From: Wolbachia endosymbiont (group B) of Eucosma cana
GTDB taxonomy: Bacteria; Pseudomonadota; Alphaproteobacteria; Rickettsiales; Anaplasmataceae
DNA: 64,000 bases
Assembly: GCF_947250645.1 (NCBI RefSeq)
Contig: NZ_OX366334.1
Location: 1,343,592 to 1,407,591 of the forward strand
Direction: 5' to 3'
Of the stretch, positions 8,248 through 17,762 are shown piece after piece. The notes beneath the pieces were generated by a model, which had not been told where the DNA came from, searched no databases, and saw nothing but the letters and a program-made list of their open reading frames with translations. Made by a program: the position numbers and the translations under genes. The stretch's first letter is position 1; each line of letters opens with the position of its first letter.

Positions 8248-9539
8248 TAATTGAAAACCTTGCTATATATGTAATCTATATGTTTCATATAATACTTCAA
8301 ATCAAACAAAGACTCAAGTTTTTCAGAGTCAATAATTCCATGTAAGGATTTATCTTGTTTCAATTCGAACAGAAAATCACTGTTATCTTGCTTTACTTTC
8401 ATTGCATTATTCTGAACAATTTTATATGCCTCTTCCCTAGTTAAACCACTACTTACCAACTCAAGCAATACACGTTGTGAAAAAACCAAGCCTTTTGAAG
8501 AATTTAAGTTCTTTTCAATATTTTCCTTATTGATCACCAATTTATCTATCAAATCTGTTAATCGTACTAAAGCAAAATCCATTGCTATACAAGCATCAGG
8601 AGCAATGCACCTTTCCACAGACGAGTGCGATATATCTCGTTCGTGCCATAGTGCAACATTTTCTAATGCAGGAAAAACATAGCTGCGTATTAAGCGTGAG
8701 AGCCCAGTCAAATTCTCACTTAAAATAGGATTACACTTATGCGGCATAGCAGAACTTCCCTTCTGCCCAGTGGAAAAATATTCAGAGATTTCGCCGACTT
8801 CAGTTCTTTGCAAATGACGAATCTCAATTGCAATATTTTCTATTGAGCTTGCAATTACTCCCAAAATTGAAAAGAACATGGCATGTCTATCACGAGGGAT
8901 GACTTGAGACGATATGGTTTCAGGTATGAGTCCCATTTCTTTCGCTACATACTCTTCAACAAATGGATTAATATTTGCAAAATTACCTACTGCACCTGAT
9001 ATTTTACAAATTGAGATCTCTTTTTGCGCGCTAATTAATCTCTGATAATTGCGTTTAAATTCAGCATAAAATCTAGCAAATTTTAACCCAAGAGTTATTG
9101 GTTCTGCATGCATTCCATGACTGCGCCCAACACAAACAATATCTTTATAGTCCTCAGCTTTTTTTTTCAATACTATAAGTAAATTTTTTAGATTCTTGAG
9201 TAAAATATCACATGACTCTTTCAACTGCACTGCAAGGCATGTATCTAAAACATCAGAACTTGTCATTCCGTAATGGAGATAACGAACATCAACTCCCGCT
9301 TTTTCAGCAATATATGTCAAAAAAGCTATAACATCATGTTTTACAATGGATTCAATTTCGTTAATACGCTCAATATCAAATTCAATAGCACCAGAGAGCT
9401 TTTCAGCAACATCATTTGGAATAACTTTTAATTTTGCTTGAGCTTCACATGCTAATTTTTCTATTTTGAGCCATATGTTGAACTTATTTTTTTCTTCCCA
9501 AATGGAAGAGATTTCTTTGCGGCTATAGCGTGGGATCAT
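8247..9539 (-). CDS. purB: Adenylosuccinate lyase
   Basis: 430 residues. It acts twice in purine synthesis, on SAICAR and on adenylosuccinate. The fumarase/aspartase signature SSAMPHKCNPILSEN is present, with TSSDVLDTCLAVQL and RSHGMHAEPITLG as other active-site segments. The TAG stop abuts the tRNA-Met gene on the same strand, so the two are probably one transcript. A palindromic repeat separates it from rplI upstream. Confidence 0.96.
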   Translation of the reverse strand: MIPRYSRKEISSIWEEKNKFNIWLKIEKLACEAQAKLKVIPNDVAEKLSGAIEFDIERINEIESIVKHDVIAFLTYIAEKAGVDVRYLHYGMTSSDVLDTCLAVQLKESCDILLKNLKNLLIVLKKKAEDYKDIVCVGRSHGMHAEPITLGLKFARFYAEFKRNYQRLISAQKEISICKISGAVGNFANINPFVEEYVAKEMGLIPETISSQVIPRDRHAMFFSILGVIASSIENIAIEIRHLQRTEVGEISEYFSTGQKGSSAMPHKCNPILSENLTGLSRLIRSYVFPALENVALWHERDISHSSVERCIAPDACIAMDFALVRLTDLIDKLVINKENIEKNLNSSKGLVFSQRVLLELVSSGLTREEAYKIVQNNAMKVKQDNSDFLFELKQDKSLHGIIDSEKLESLFDLKYYMKHIDYIYSKVFN

Positions 9540-9555
9540 TAGATGATCCCTGTCT

Positions 9556-9630
9556 TATCTTTGAACATGCTAGATCCCAGTGTGTAACACTGGGACGACA
9601 GAAAAAAAGTGCACTGGAATGACAGGAGTA
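9556..9630. repeat. Palindromic element with strong hairpin between rplI and purB
   Basis: 'tcccagtgt' and 'acactggga' form a 9-bp perfect stem with a 3-base loop, followed by a partial second copy 'cactggaatgacagg'. On the minus strand it lies just after rplI and before purB, so it could act as a terminator or processing hairpin for the rpsF operon. Confidence 0.6.
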
Positions 9631-9651
9631 GTTGAAATATTTTATTCACTG

Positions 9652-10176
9652 CTATTCGTTATTTGTATCTTCTTGTTGCTCAGATTTCTGATTTTGCAAC
9701 TTTACTTGCCTCAATTCATGTGCATCTTTCTCAGATCTGACAACGTATATAGTAATTGGCACTATCACTTTACTATGTAATTCTATATTCACTTGATACT
9801 CGCCCAAATTTTTGATACTTATTCCACCAAAAGATAAACTATGATGACTTATATCATATCCTTCTTGTAATAAAGTTTTTGCAATTTCACGTGTGGTTAC
9901 AGAGCCAAAAATCTTTCCATCCTCTGAAGCTTGCTTTATTAATATAATAAATTTATCATGCAGTGATGATGCAAGCATTTTTGCTGCATTTAATTTTTTG
10001 ATATTTTCTTCTTCCAATAATAAACGCTGTTCCTCTAACTTTATTAAATTTTCCTTAGTGGCTTTCATCGCCTTTTTTTGTGGAAAAAGAAAATTACGTG
10101 CATAACCTGGCTTAACTTTGACAACTTCACCAAGCTTACCTAAAGTTGTTATATTTTCCTTTAAAATTATTAACAT
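9652..10176 (-). CDS. rplI: 50S ribosomal protein L9
   Basis: 174 residues. The N-terminal rRNA-binding domain is clear: MLIILKENITTLGKLGEVV followed by KPGYARNFLFPQKKA, a near-consensus L9 signature. The long connecting helix and C-terminal domain (FGSVTTREIAKTL) follow. Third gene of rpsF-rpsR-rplI; three bases separate it from rpsR. Confidence 0.97.
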   Translation of the reverse strand: MLIILKENITTLGKLGEVVKVKPGYARNFLFPQKKAMKATKENLIKLEEQRLLLEEENIKKLNAAKMLASSLHDKFIILIKQASEDGKIFGSVTTREIAKTLLQEGYDISHHSLSFGGISIKNLGEYQVNIELHSKVIVPITIYVVRSEKDAHELRQVKLQNQKSEQQEDTNNE

Positions 10177-10179
10177 AAA

Positions 10180-10458
10180 TTACCTAACTTTTTTAGTACA
10201 GTAAGGAGCAAGAGCTAAAAAGCGTGCTCTTATAATTGCTAAGCGCAACTTTCTTTGTTTTCTTGCGCACACACCTGTTAACCTTCTAGGTAATATTCTA
10301 CCATAGTCAGAGGTGAATTTGGACAATAAATCTATATTCTTATAGTCTATGTCCTCATCTTTAGATGCAGCAAGAGGACAGACCTTAGGACGCCTAAAGC
10401 CAGTTCTGTTATTTACAGACACGTAAGAATTATTAAAACTATTTCGTCTTTTCATCAT
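10180..10458 (-). CDS. rpsR: 30S ribosomal protein S18
   Basis: 92 residues. The segment [20 protein letters not shown] followed by [20 protein letters not shown] is the S18 signature. Its start overlaps the rpsF stop by one base (TAATG on the minus strand), as in many bacterial rpsF-rpsR pairs. Two adjacent Met codons are possible starts. Confidence 0.97.
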   Translation of the reverse strand: MMKRRNSFNNSYVSVNNRTGFRRPKVCPLAASKDEDIDYKNIDLLSKFTSDYGRILPRRLTGVCARKQRKLRLAIIRARFLALAPYCTKKVR

Positions 10459-11231
10459 TATGCACTTTTCTCCTCAATTTGTTTATCCATCATGTAAGAT
10501 TTACCTTTAAAAAACTCATTAACCCGTACAGACAAGTGGCGAATAATATTCTCATTCAGTTTTACTCTACGCTCAAATTCATCCATAATGCTTGAAGTAA
10601 AACTTATACACATCATACAGTAATGACCACTTTTCATCTTATTTATTGGGTATGCAAAATCCAATAGACCCCAATATTCATATTTTATCAATCCTGAAGC
10701 TTCAATATTTTTCAAAAGCACTTCCAGCGTTTTACTCAATTGATTTGAGTCTACTATTTTAAAACTTTTTAAAACCTCTTGAAGGGATTTTATTAGATGT
10801 TGTGAAATATTTTCCTTAAAAGCATTTACTACATTATAGATAAATGCACTTTTAGTGTTAGCTCCTGGAAGGTCCATAAAATTTTGTTTTATTCCCGTAT
10901 CACTTAGTTCATTTTTCAATTCTTTATCGATTCTTGACTTTATTTCTTTTAAATTTGAAAAATCTTCTTCCAATTCAACCCATAAAATTTTTGTCAGAGT
11001 TTCCAAAAAATCAGAGTAAACAATCAGACTTTTTTTAATGCTTTCAGTACTTGCCTCTAGCTCTTGTTTTGTAACTGTGCTATGTTCTCTTTCTATGAGA
11101 CCTTTAACCTCCTGAGAAATAACATCTGCTTTAATATTTTTCAACAAAATAGCCAATTCTTGGACCATTTCTTCTACTTCTTGCTGCAATAAGTTCGGTT
11201 GTGCTATAAAAGTAAATTCATAGAGACTCAC
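10458..11231 (-). CDS. rpsF: 30S ribosomal protein S6 with a large internal insertion
   Basis: A GTG start at 11231 fits best: the purine-rich AAGGAAG lies just upstream, and [12 protein letters not shown] then matches the S6 N-terminus. The frame also runs from an ATG at 11252. The result is about 257 residues against the usual 95-135. The S6 fold is split: strand 1 and helix 1 are at residues 1-35 and the rest ([20 protein letters not shown], then [12 protein letters not shown]) is near 180-245. Between lie about 145 residues of predicted helix, rich in Glu, Lys and Leu, with no known domain. Similar 'LLKNI(K/E)A' segments flank the insertion. It is the first gene of the operon and binds S18 in the 30S platform. 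Confidence 0.92.
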   Translation of the reverse strand: MSLYEFTFIAQPNLLQQEVEEMVQELAILLKNIKADVISQEVKGLIEREHSTVTKQELEASTESIKKSLIVYSDFLETLTKILWVELEEDFSNLKEIKSRIDKELKNELSDTGIKQNFMDLPGANTKSAFIYNVVNAFKENISQHLIKSLQEVLKSFKIVDSNQLSKTLEVLLKNIEASGLIKYEYWGLLDFAYPINKMKSGHYCMMCISFTSSIMDEFERRVKLNENIIRHLSVRVNEFFKGKSYMMDKQIEEKSA

Positions 11232-11279
11232 TATATCTTCCTTTAATATCAATTAAACACTTTATTATATAAAACTTTT

Positions 11280-14200
11280 TTATATAAGCAAGTTATTTGT
11301 ATTAATTTCTACGCCTTCAATCCAACTTAAGTGAGATATTTCATAAATAGCTTGGGGGGTGATTGAATATGCACCTGGCAACAAGATGCTGACTTTATGT
11401 TTTTCGAGAAGAAACTTTAGCATTATTTTGGTTTTGCCTCCATTTTTCAACACTGAATTCAACTCCTCAGCAACTTTTTGCGAGTCTGCACATACAGCAG
11501 TTAAAACTAATCCTTTCATTAGAGAAGTAACCTTTTCTGTAAATTCAGATATGTCCTTTCCTGATAGTCTCGTTGTGTTTTCTGAAATTTCAAGATCAAT
11601 TATCACAAATGCTCCAGGTGAAAATAGATTCCTTTTTTCTTCTATTATTTCATTATTGTAGAATGCTATTTCAGAAACATTGTGGGGATCAGAAAGTGTT
11701 AGGATAACAAATCTTCCACGTTCTGAGGTTCTCATACGCACATTTAATATTACACCAGCAGTTTTTATCGTCTTACTCTCTCCGATAAACCCAATATTTA
11801 ATTTTTTCAAAAGAGTTTTAAATTTTTTAAGCGGGTGATTAGTTAAATAAAACCCTAGTGAAAACAACTCATGCTCTAATTTTTCCTCTTCATTAAAATC
11901 TTCCACATCCTCGAGTTTTGGCTTGAGGACATCAAGATTGCCAAATAAAACAGCTTGATTTGACTGCCTATTTTTATTTGCAAAGTAAATCAATGTGTCT
12001 ATTGACTCGTATAACTGCTTTCTATTTTGGTGCACACTATCGAATGTTCCAGATTTAATTAAACTTTCTAATGCCCTTTTATTTATTATATGCCCCAAAT
12101 TTTGAATGAATTCCCATATGTCCTTATAAGAACTTGAGCGTGCATTTACTATTCCTTCTGCTATAGCAAAACCAACATTACGCAAAGCAGCAATTCCGTA
12201 GCGTATGTGCTCACCCTCTATTGAAAATTCAGCCTTAGATTTGCTGATATCAGGCGAAAGAACAGCAACTCCACTGAATTTTGCAGCATGATAAAACAAA
12301 TTCAGTTTGTCTCTATCATCAATATTGAGATTCATCAAGGCCGTAAAAAATTCTAGCGGGTAGTTAGCCTTAAGGTAAGCTGTTTGGTAAGATATAATCG
12401 CATATGCTGCAGCGTGGGATTTATTAAATCCATAACCAGCAAATTTTGCAACAAGATCAAAAATATAACTTGCCCTGTCGTAATCAACACCGTTTTTTGT
12501 TGCTCCTTGAACAAAGAGTTCACGTTGTTTATCCATCTCTTCCTTAATTTTCTTACCCATGGCACGTCTGAGTAAATCCGCCTCTGCTAAGCTATATCCA
12601 GAGAGAATACGCGCTATTTCCATTACCTGTTCTTGGTAGATTATTACTCCGAATGTTTCTTTTAACACCTTCTCAAGCAATGGATGAATGTAATCTGGCT
12701 TTTCAAGTCCATGCTTTCTTGCAACATAAGTTGGAATGTTATCCATAGGCCCTGGGCGATAAAGAGAAATTAAAGCGATGATATCTTCAATGCAGTCTGG
12801 CTTTAGTTTGATTAAAGCTTCTCTCATTCCCGAACTTTCAAGCTGAAACACTCCGATTGAATCACCTCTTGAGAGCATTTCATAGGTTCTTTGATCAATC
12901 AAAGAAACCGAGGAAATATCAAATTTTTTTTCATCACGATTAATTAAACGACATACATGATCTATTAGTGTTAGCGTACCAAGTCCAAGAAAATCAAATT
13001 TTATTAACCCAGCTTTCTCTACATATTTCATGCTGTATTGAGTGATTGGCAGAGCCGAATTTGGATCATAATAGACGGGAACAAAATTTTCTAATTTTTG
13101 ATCGCATATTACAATTCCAGCAGCATGAGTTGAAACGTGACGATATATTCCTTCGAGCTTTAGTGATATATCAAGAAGCTTTGCAATTACCTCATCACTA
13201 TCTCGTTCTTTCTGTAGGTTTTGATCAAGCTCTATCGCTTGCGATAAAGTTACAGGATTTACTGGATTAAATGGAACCATTTTAGATATTTTATCCACTT
13301 GAGAGTAAGGCATTTGCAATACTCTACCAACATCACGCAATACTGCCCTTGCTTGCAATTTTCCAAAAGTGATTATTTGAGCAACATAACCGTACTTTTT
13401 CTGAACATAATCAATAACCAGGTCCCTTTTCTCTTGGCAGAAATCGATATCAAAGTCAGGCATTGATATACGATCAGGGTTTAAAAATCTTTCAAAGATC
13501 AGACCAAATTTTATTGGATCAAGATCTGTAATCTGCAAGCTCCAAGCAACAATTGATCCAGCACCAGAACCTCTTCCCGGTCCAACTGGAATGCCATTTG
13601 CTTTGCTCCAACGAATAAAATCAGAAACTATCAAAAAGTAGCCAGCGTAGTTCATCGAAGTTATTACGCTTAGTTCGTAATTCAGCCGATCGTAGTATTG
13701 TTTAAGGTTTATGTCTGTTTCATTTGCAATGCGGAATTCTAATCCTGCAACTGCCTGCTCCCTCAGTTCTTCATTCTCAGTTTTATTTTCTCGACAAGGA
13801 AATTTAGGCAAGATAGGCTGCCTGCTTCTTGGCATGTAAGAGCACCGCTTAGCTATCACTAAAGTGTTATAAATTGCTTCGGGAATGTCGCTGAACAGTT
13901 CCTCCATTTCTTCCACAGATTTGAAGTAATGCTCGGTAGTTAACTTCTTTCTGTTATTCTCCAGGGCATAACTGCCCTCCGATATGCACGTTAATATATC
14001 ATAAGCTTCATAATCAGATCTATTTGAAAAAAACACATCATTCGTTGCCACTAGTGGTATATTGCGCTGATAAGCAAAATCTATTAAAGCTTCTTCAAGC
14101 TCTAGCTCTTTATTCAGCCCATGACGCTGCAATTCAACATATAAATGACCATCGAATGCTGAAAGCAGTTTTTCAACCGTTTCTTTGTCTTGCTCCAATA

Positions 14201-14600
14201 ACAGTTGAGCCAAACATCCACCAGTTAAGGCGATTAGACCTGTATTAAAACTTAATAGCTCATCAAAATCAACGTAGGGAATATCGCTGCTATTTTTGCG
14301 CTTTTTAAAAGACTCACTCACCAAGGTGACTAAATTAGTGTACCCTTGTTCATTTTTTGCAAGTAGCAGTATTGATAAATTTTGTTCTAAGTGTCGAACG
14401 ATAATATTGCATCCTATTATTAGCTGTATTCCCCTATTAGCTGCATATTCTGCAAATTCAAGTGAGCCAAATAAGTTGCCTGAATCAGTAACTGCAACTG
14501 CCGGCATTTTGTTCTGCAAACAAAGACCAATCAGCTCCTCAATTTTAACCGAACTCTCAAGCAGAGAATAAACGCTATGAACACGTAAGTGTATGAACAT
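11280..14600 (-). CDS. dnaE: DNA polymerase III subunit alpha
   Basis: 1106 residues from the ATG at 14600. The N-terminal PHP domain begins FIHLRVHSVYSLLESS; the polymerase core includes GPGRGSGAGSIVAW and the catalytic aspartates in MPDFDIDFCQEKR; a helix-hairpin-helix and OB region follow near the C-terminus (GVILNVRMRTSERGRFVILT). It is the replicative polymerase. The same frame stays open upstream into antisense insertion-sequence DNA, but the family start fits the ATG chosen. An IS3-type element sits 55 bases upstream, so the native promoter is probably displaced. Confidence 0.96.
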   Translation of the reverse strand: MFIHLRVHSVYSLLESSVKIEELIGLCLQNKMPAVAVTDSGNLFGSLEFAEYAANRGIQLIIGCNIIVRHLEQNLSILLLAKNEQGYTNLVTLVSESFKKRKNSSDIPYVDFDELLSFNTGLIALTGGCLAQLLLEQDKETVEKLLSAFDGHLYVELQRHGLNKELELEEALIDFAYQRNIPLVATNDVFFSNRSDYEAYDILTCISEGSYALENNRKKLTTEHYFKSVEEMEELFSDIPEAIYNTLVIAKRCSYMPRSRQPILPKFPCRENKTENEELREQAVAGLEFRIANETDINLKQYYDRLNYELSVITSMNYAGYFLIVSDFIRWSKANGIPVGPGRGSGAGSIVAWSLQITDLDPIKFGLIFERFLNPDRISMPDFDIDFCQEKRDLVIDYVQKKYGYVAQIITFGKLQARAVLRDVGRVLQMPYSQVDKISKMVPFNPVNPVTLSQAIELDQNLQKERDSDEVIAKLLDISLKLEGIYRHVSTHAAGIVICDQKLENFVPVYYDPNSALPITQYSMKYVEKAGLIKFDFLGLGTLTLIDHVCRLINRDEKKFDISSVSLIDQRTYEMLSRGDSIGVFQLESSGMREALIKLKPDCIEDIIALISLYRPGPMDNIPTYVARKHGLEKPDYIHPLLEKVLKETFGVIIYQEQVMEIARILSGYSLAEADLLRRAMGKKIKEEMDKQRELFVQGATKNGVDYDRASYIFDLVAKFAGYGFNKSHAAAYAIISYQTAYLKANYPLEFFTALMNLNIDDRDKLNLFYHAAKFSGVAVLSPDISKSKAEFSIEGEHIRYGIAALRNVGFAIAEGIVNARSSSYKDIWEFIQNLGHIINKRALESLIKSGTFDSVHQNRKQLYESIDTLIYFANKNRQSNQAVLFGNLDVLKPKLEDVEDFNEEEKLEHELFSLGFYLTNHPLKKFKTLLKKLNIGFIGESKTIKTAGVILNVRMRTSERGRFVILTLSDPHNVSEIAFYNNEIIEEKRNLFSPGAFVIIDLEISENTTRLSGKDISEFTEKVTSLMKGLVLTAVCADSQKVAEELNSVLKNGGKTKIMLKFLLEKHKVSILLPGAYSITPQAIYEISHLSWIEGVEINTNNLLI

Positions 14601-14725
14601 AAAAAATTTTAGATTAGCAATAGTTAAGGATAACATTAATTTACTTATAAGGATATATAATGCACCCCATAAACTAGACCAAAAAAAAATGGTTGATCCG
14701 AGTAGGAAGGTAAAGGGGTAAAAGT

Positions 14726-15010
14726 ATGGCAACAAAAAAATATGAACCAGAGTTAAAAGCAAAGATAGCTTTGGAAGCAATAAAAAATCAAAAAAGCACA
14801 GCTGAGATATGTAGTGAATATAAAATACCATCAACAAATCTATATGATTGGCGTGATAGAGTATTGGCAAGGTTAAAAGACCTATTTGTTGAAGAAAGTG
14901 AAAGTGCGAGAAAACAAAGAATCTTAGCGCAAGAAATAGAAAGTTTACATAAAGTAATAGGAGAATTGACAGTGGAAAATAGCTATTTGAAAAAAAAATT
15001 ACTGAAATAA
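14726..15010 (+). CDS. IS3-family transposase OrfA (copy A)
   Basis: 94 residues. An N-terminal helix-turn-helix (ALEAIKNQKSTAEICSEYKI, then NLYDWRD) binds the element ends, and a C-terminal leucine-zipper-like helix follows (LAQEIESLHKVIGELTVE). The frame ends just after nine A residues (14990-14998). A -1 slip there would continue into orfB, as in other IS3 elements, to make the OrfAB transposase. GGGGTAAAAGT precedes the ATG. Confidence 0.92.
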   Translation: MATKKYEPELKAKIALEAIKNQKSTAEICSEYKIPSTNLYDWRDRVLARLKDLFVEESESARKQRILAQEIESLHKVIGELTVENSYLKKKLLK

Positions 15011-15078
15011 GCAAAAAAGATAGAGTAAGGTTTATAGAAAAAGATTCTGATCTGTCAATTAGGAAACAGGCTGATTTA

Positions 15079-15840
15079 TTGGGGATTTGCAGATCTAGCC
15101 TATATTATAGGCCTATAATTAATAACGAAAGTGAAGTAGCAAATTTGATTCAAGAAGTATATTTGGCTTCTGATTGCCGTTATGGATATCGTAAAATTAC
15201 TGCTGAAATCATAGCGAGTGGAGTAGTAGTCAATCACAAAAAAATCTTAAGAATTATGAAAAAAATGAAGATTAGTGGGCTGTATTGTAGAAAAAGATGT
15301 AATACAAGTATTAAAGAAAAAAAGCATAAAATATATCCTTATTTACTCAAAGATTTGATTATTTGTAGAGTTAATCAGGTATGGGCTACTGATATAACAT
15401 ATATTATGGTAGAAGGTAAGTTTATCTATTTTGTGGCAATAATGGACTTGTATAGTCGCTATATTATTGCTCATTCATTATCACCATATCTCGATGCTGG
15501 ATTTTGCCTTTATACTCTCAAAGAAGCTCTAAAACAAGGTAAACCTGAGATTTTTAATAGTGATCAGGGGGTGCAGTTTACTAGCTACAACTTTATTATG
15601 GAATTAGAGCGTGCTAATATTAAAATCAGTATGGACCATAAAGGACGTTGCTTCGACAATATATTTGTTGAGCGCTTATGGAGAACTTTAAAGCAAGAAG
15701 CTATATATTATTATAGACCAAATAGTATCAGAGATTTAAATCTTATAATAAATGATTTTGTTGCTTGGTATAACTATAGAAGGCGACATCAGACTCTACA
15801 TTATAAAGTTCCTGCTGATCTTTATTATCATAAACAGTAA
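15079..15840 (+). CDS. IS3-family transposase OrfB, DDE integrase domain (copy A)
   Basis: The frame is open from the A9 run; the coordinate given is a TTG inside it, because the natural product is probably the -1 frameshift fusion with OrfA. An HTH_21 segment (DCRYGYRKITAEI) is followed by the rve core: D in VWATDITYI, D in IFNSDQGVQFTS and E in VERLWRTLKQE. All catalytic residues are present, although the right end of this copy is gone. Confidence 0.92.
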   Translation: MGICRSSLYYRPIINNESEVANLIQEVYLASDCRYGYRKITAEIIASGVVVNHKKILRIMKKMKISGLYCRKRCNTSIKEKKHKIYPYLLKDLIICRVNQVWATDITYIMVEGKFIYFVAIMDLYSRYIIAHSLSPYLDAGFCLYTLKEALKQGKPEIFNSDQGVQFTSYNFIMELERANIKISMDHKGRCFDNIFVERLWRTLKQEAIYYYRPNSIRDLNLIINDFVAWYNYRRRHQTLHYKVPADLYYHKQ

Positions 15841-15971
15841 ATGAATATATTGATAAATACTATAATGCACCCATTTGTCTAGACCATTTTTTTCAAAGTG
15901 ATCCGATTTTTAAAATGAATATGTTGATAAATACGTCGACACACATTTAAAGTATTTATCAATATATTCAT

Positions 15972-16733
15972 TTACTGTTTATGATAATAAAGATCAGCAG
16001 GAACTTTATAATGTAGAGTCTGATGTCGCCTTCTATAGTTATACCAAGCAACAAAATCATTTATTATAAGATTTAAATCTCTGATACTATTTGGTCTATA
16101 ATAATATATAGCTTCTTGCTTTAAAGTTCTCCATAAGCGCTCAACAAATATATTGTCGAAGCAACGTCCTTTATGGTCCATACTGATTTTAATATTAGCA
16201 CGCTCTAATTCCATAATAAAGTTGTAGCTAGTAAACTGCACCCCCTGATCACTATTAAAAATCTCAGGTTTACCTTGTTTTAGAGCTTCTTTGAGAGTAT
16301 AAAGGCAAAATCCAGCATCGAGATATGGTGATAATGAATGAGCAATAATATAGCGACTATACAAGTCCATTATTGCCACAAAATAGATAAACTTACCTTC
16401 TACCATAATATATGTTATATCAGTAGCCCATACCTGATTAACTCTACAAATAATCAAATCTTTGAGTAAATAAGGATATATTTTATGCTTTTTTTCTTTA
16501 ATACTTGTATTACATCTTTTTCTACAATACAGCCCACTAATCTTCATTTTTTTCATAATTCTTAAGATTTTTTTGTGATTGACTACTACTCCACTCGCTA
16601 TGATTTCAGCAGTAATTTTACGATATCCATAACGGCAATCAGAAGCCAAATATACTTCTTGAATCAAATTTGCTACTTCACTTTCGTTATTAATTATAGG
16701 CCTATAATATAGGCTAGATCTGCAAATCCCCAA
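15972..16733 (-). CDS. IS3-family transposase OrfB (copy B)
   Basis: 253-codon translation identical to copy A's, including the D, D and E catalytic residues. Read by -1 frameshift from OrfA. Confidence 0.92.
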   Translation of the reverse strand: MGICRSSLYYRPIINNESEVANLIQEVYLASDCRYGYRKITAEIIASGVVVNHKKILRIMKKMKISGLYCRKRCNTSIKEKKHKIYPYLLKDLIICRVNQVWATDITYIMVEGKFIYFVAIMDLYSRYIIAHSLSPYLDAGFCLYTLKEALKQGKPEIFNSDQGVQFTSYNFIMELERANIKISMDHKGRCFDNIFVERLWRTLKQEAIYYYRPNSIRDLNLIINDFVAWYNYRRRHQTLHYKVPADLYYHKQ

Positions 16734-16801
16734 TAAATCAGCCTGTTTCCTAATTGACAGATCAGAATCTTTTTCTATAAACCTTACTCTATCTTTTTTG
16801 C

Positions 16802-17086
16802 TTATTTCAGTAATTTTTTTTTCAAATAGCTATTTTCCACTGTCAATTCTCCTATTACTTTATGTAAACTTTCTATTTCTTGCGCTAAGATTCTTTGTTT
16901 TCTCGCACTTTCACTTTCTTCAACAAATAGGTCTTTTAACCTTGCCAATACTCTATCACGCCAATCATATAGATTTGTTGATGGTATTTTATATTCACTA
17001 CATATCTCAGCTGTGCTTTTTTGATTTTTTATTGCTTCCAAAGCTATCTTTGCTTTTAACTCTGGTTCATATTTTTTTGTTGCCAT
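16802..17086 (-). CDS. IS3-family transposase OrfA (copy B)
   Basis: 94-residue translation identical to copy A's. The long open frame on the opposite strand over this gene is a shadow. Confidence 0.92.
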   Translation of the reverse strand: MATKKYEPELKAKIALEAIKNQKSTAEICSEYKIPSTNLYDWRDRVLARLKDLFVEESESARKQRILAQEIESLHKVIGELTVENSYLKKKLLK

Positions 17087-17156
17087 ACTTTTACCCCTTT
17101 ACCTTCCTACTCGGATCAACCATTTTTTTTTGGTCTAGTTTATGGGGTGCATTATA

Positions 17157-17451
17157 GGTCGGAAATGCTAAAGAAACCCTCTCTGAAGTTAAAAATATAT
17201 TGGTTGATGCTGGCTACAATGGAGAAAATTTTGCAACACAAATAAAGGCAACTATTGGTGCCAATGTTGAAGTAATAAAGCGAAGCGAATTACACACTTT
17301 TGCTGTATTGCCGAAAAGATGGGTTGTCGAGCGCTCTTTTGCTTGGCTGGAAAAATGCAGGCGTTTGTGGAAAAATTGCGAGCGAAAACTCAACACTAGC
17401 TTACAAATGATCGTTCTTGCTTTCTCTGCTTTACTCCTCAAAAGATTATGA
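17157..17451 (+). pseudogene. IS5-family transposase, C-terminal remnant
   Basis: About 97 codons remain: NILVDAGYNGENFATQIKA, then VLPKRWVVERSFAWLEKCRR and the terminal LAFSALLLKRL. The WVVERSFAWL segment carries the catalytic Glu region of IS5/IS427-type DDE transposases. The 5' half is missing where IS3 copy B joins. Non-functional. Confidence 0.88.
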
Positions 17452-17463
17452 ACAGGTTCTTAG

Positions 17464-17718
17464 AATTCAACTATAGGTAAATCACGTGCTGGACACTCAA
17501 GAAAATTACTTGACCCCAATTACTATGATGAAGATGCACAAAGAATTAAAGATGATAATTCGGCTAAAGATAGTGGCCTTGGCACTTCTTCAGCACGATC
17601 TTCTTTTAATGATAAGCCCAAACCAATACTTGACCAACCGTCTGTATTACAATCTGAACAGTGTTCTACAAAAAAGCATACATCAGTTGGTAAAAACATA
17701 AGTTGCTGTATTTTATAG
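17464..17718 (+). pseudogene. C-terminal remnant of an effector-like gene ending in a CaaX-like box
   Basis: After the IS5 remnant a frame of 84 codons is open without an ATG start. It is hydrophilic and Ser/Asp-rich (RKLLDPNYYDEDAQRIKDD, AKDSGLGTSSARSSFND), in the style of the C-terminal tails of Wolbachia ankyrin-type proteins; the KDSG motif also occurs in the split gene at 33-35 kb. It ends ISCCIL-stop, which fits a CaaX prenylation box. The rest of the gene is not adjacent. I cannot name the parent gene. Confidence 0.55.
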
Positions 17719-17762
17719 CTAAAGAAAATTAGACTATTTGAGGACAAATTGTGAATGAAAGT

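Larger units (their letters stand above)
14656..15860 (+). mobile_element. IS3-type element copy A, right end missing
   Basis: Left terminal repeat TATAATGCACCCCATAAACT is intact and both reading frames are complete, but the element stops 20 bases after the orfB stop codon ('gataaatac'), where copy B begins in opposite orientation. The lost 91-94 bases of the right end occur, in inverted orientation, at 52322-52415. 1205 plus 94 bases equals one 1296-bp element plus a 3-bp duplicated TAC. Confidence 0.93.
15861..17156 (-). mobile_element. IS3-type element copy B, complete
   Basis: 1296 bp with both termini (TATAATGCACCC inward from each end, then TAGACCA). It is inverted relative to copy A and joined to A's broken tail. 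Its left terminus abuts the 3' half of an IS5-type transposase gene. No direct repeat of the flanks is seen across this copy alone. Confidence 0.95.

Noticed and set aside
9580..9780. 66-codon plus frame over the rplI end.
   Set aside because: Antisense to rplI and begins in the palindromic hairpin.
14601..15014. The dnaE frame continues upstream for 138 codons into IS3 copy A, giving a hydrophobic N-terminal extension.
   Set aside because: The extra residues are the antisense of orfA and occur at every IS3 copy; DnaE homologues start at the MFIHLRVHS position.
16798..17157. A 119-codon hydrophobic frame antisense to orfA, repeated at every IS3 copy.
   Set aside because: It is the shadow of orfA on the other strand; its hydrophobicity reflects Lys/Glu-rich sense codons. 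It is identical everywhere because the copies are identical, not through selection.
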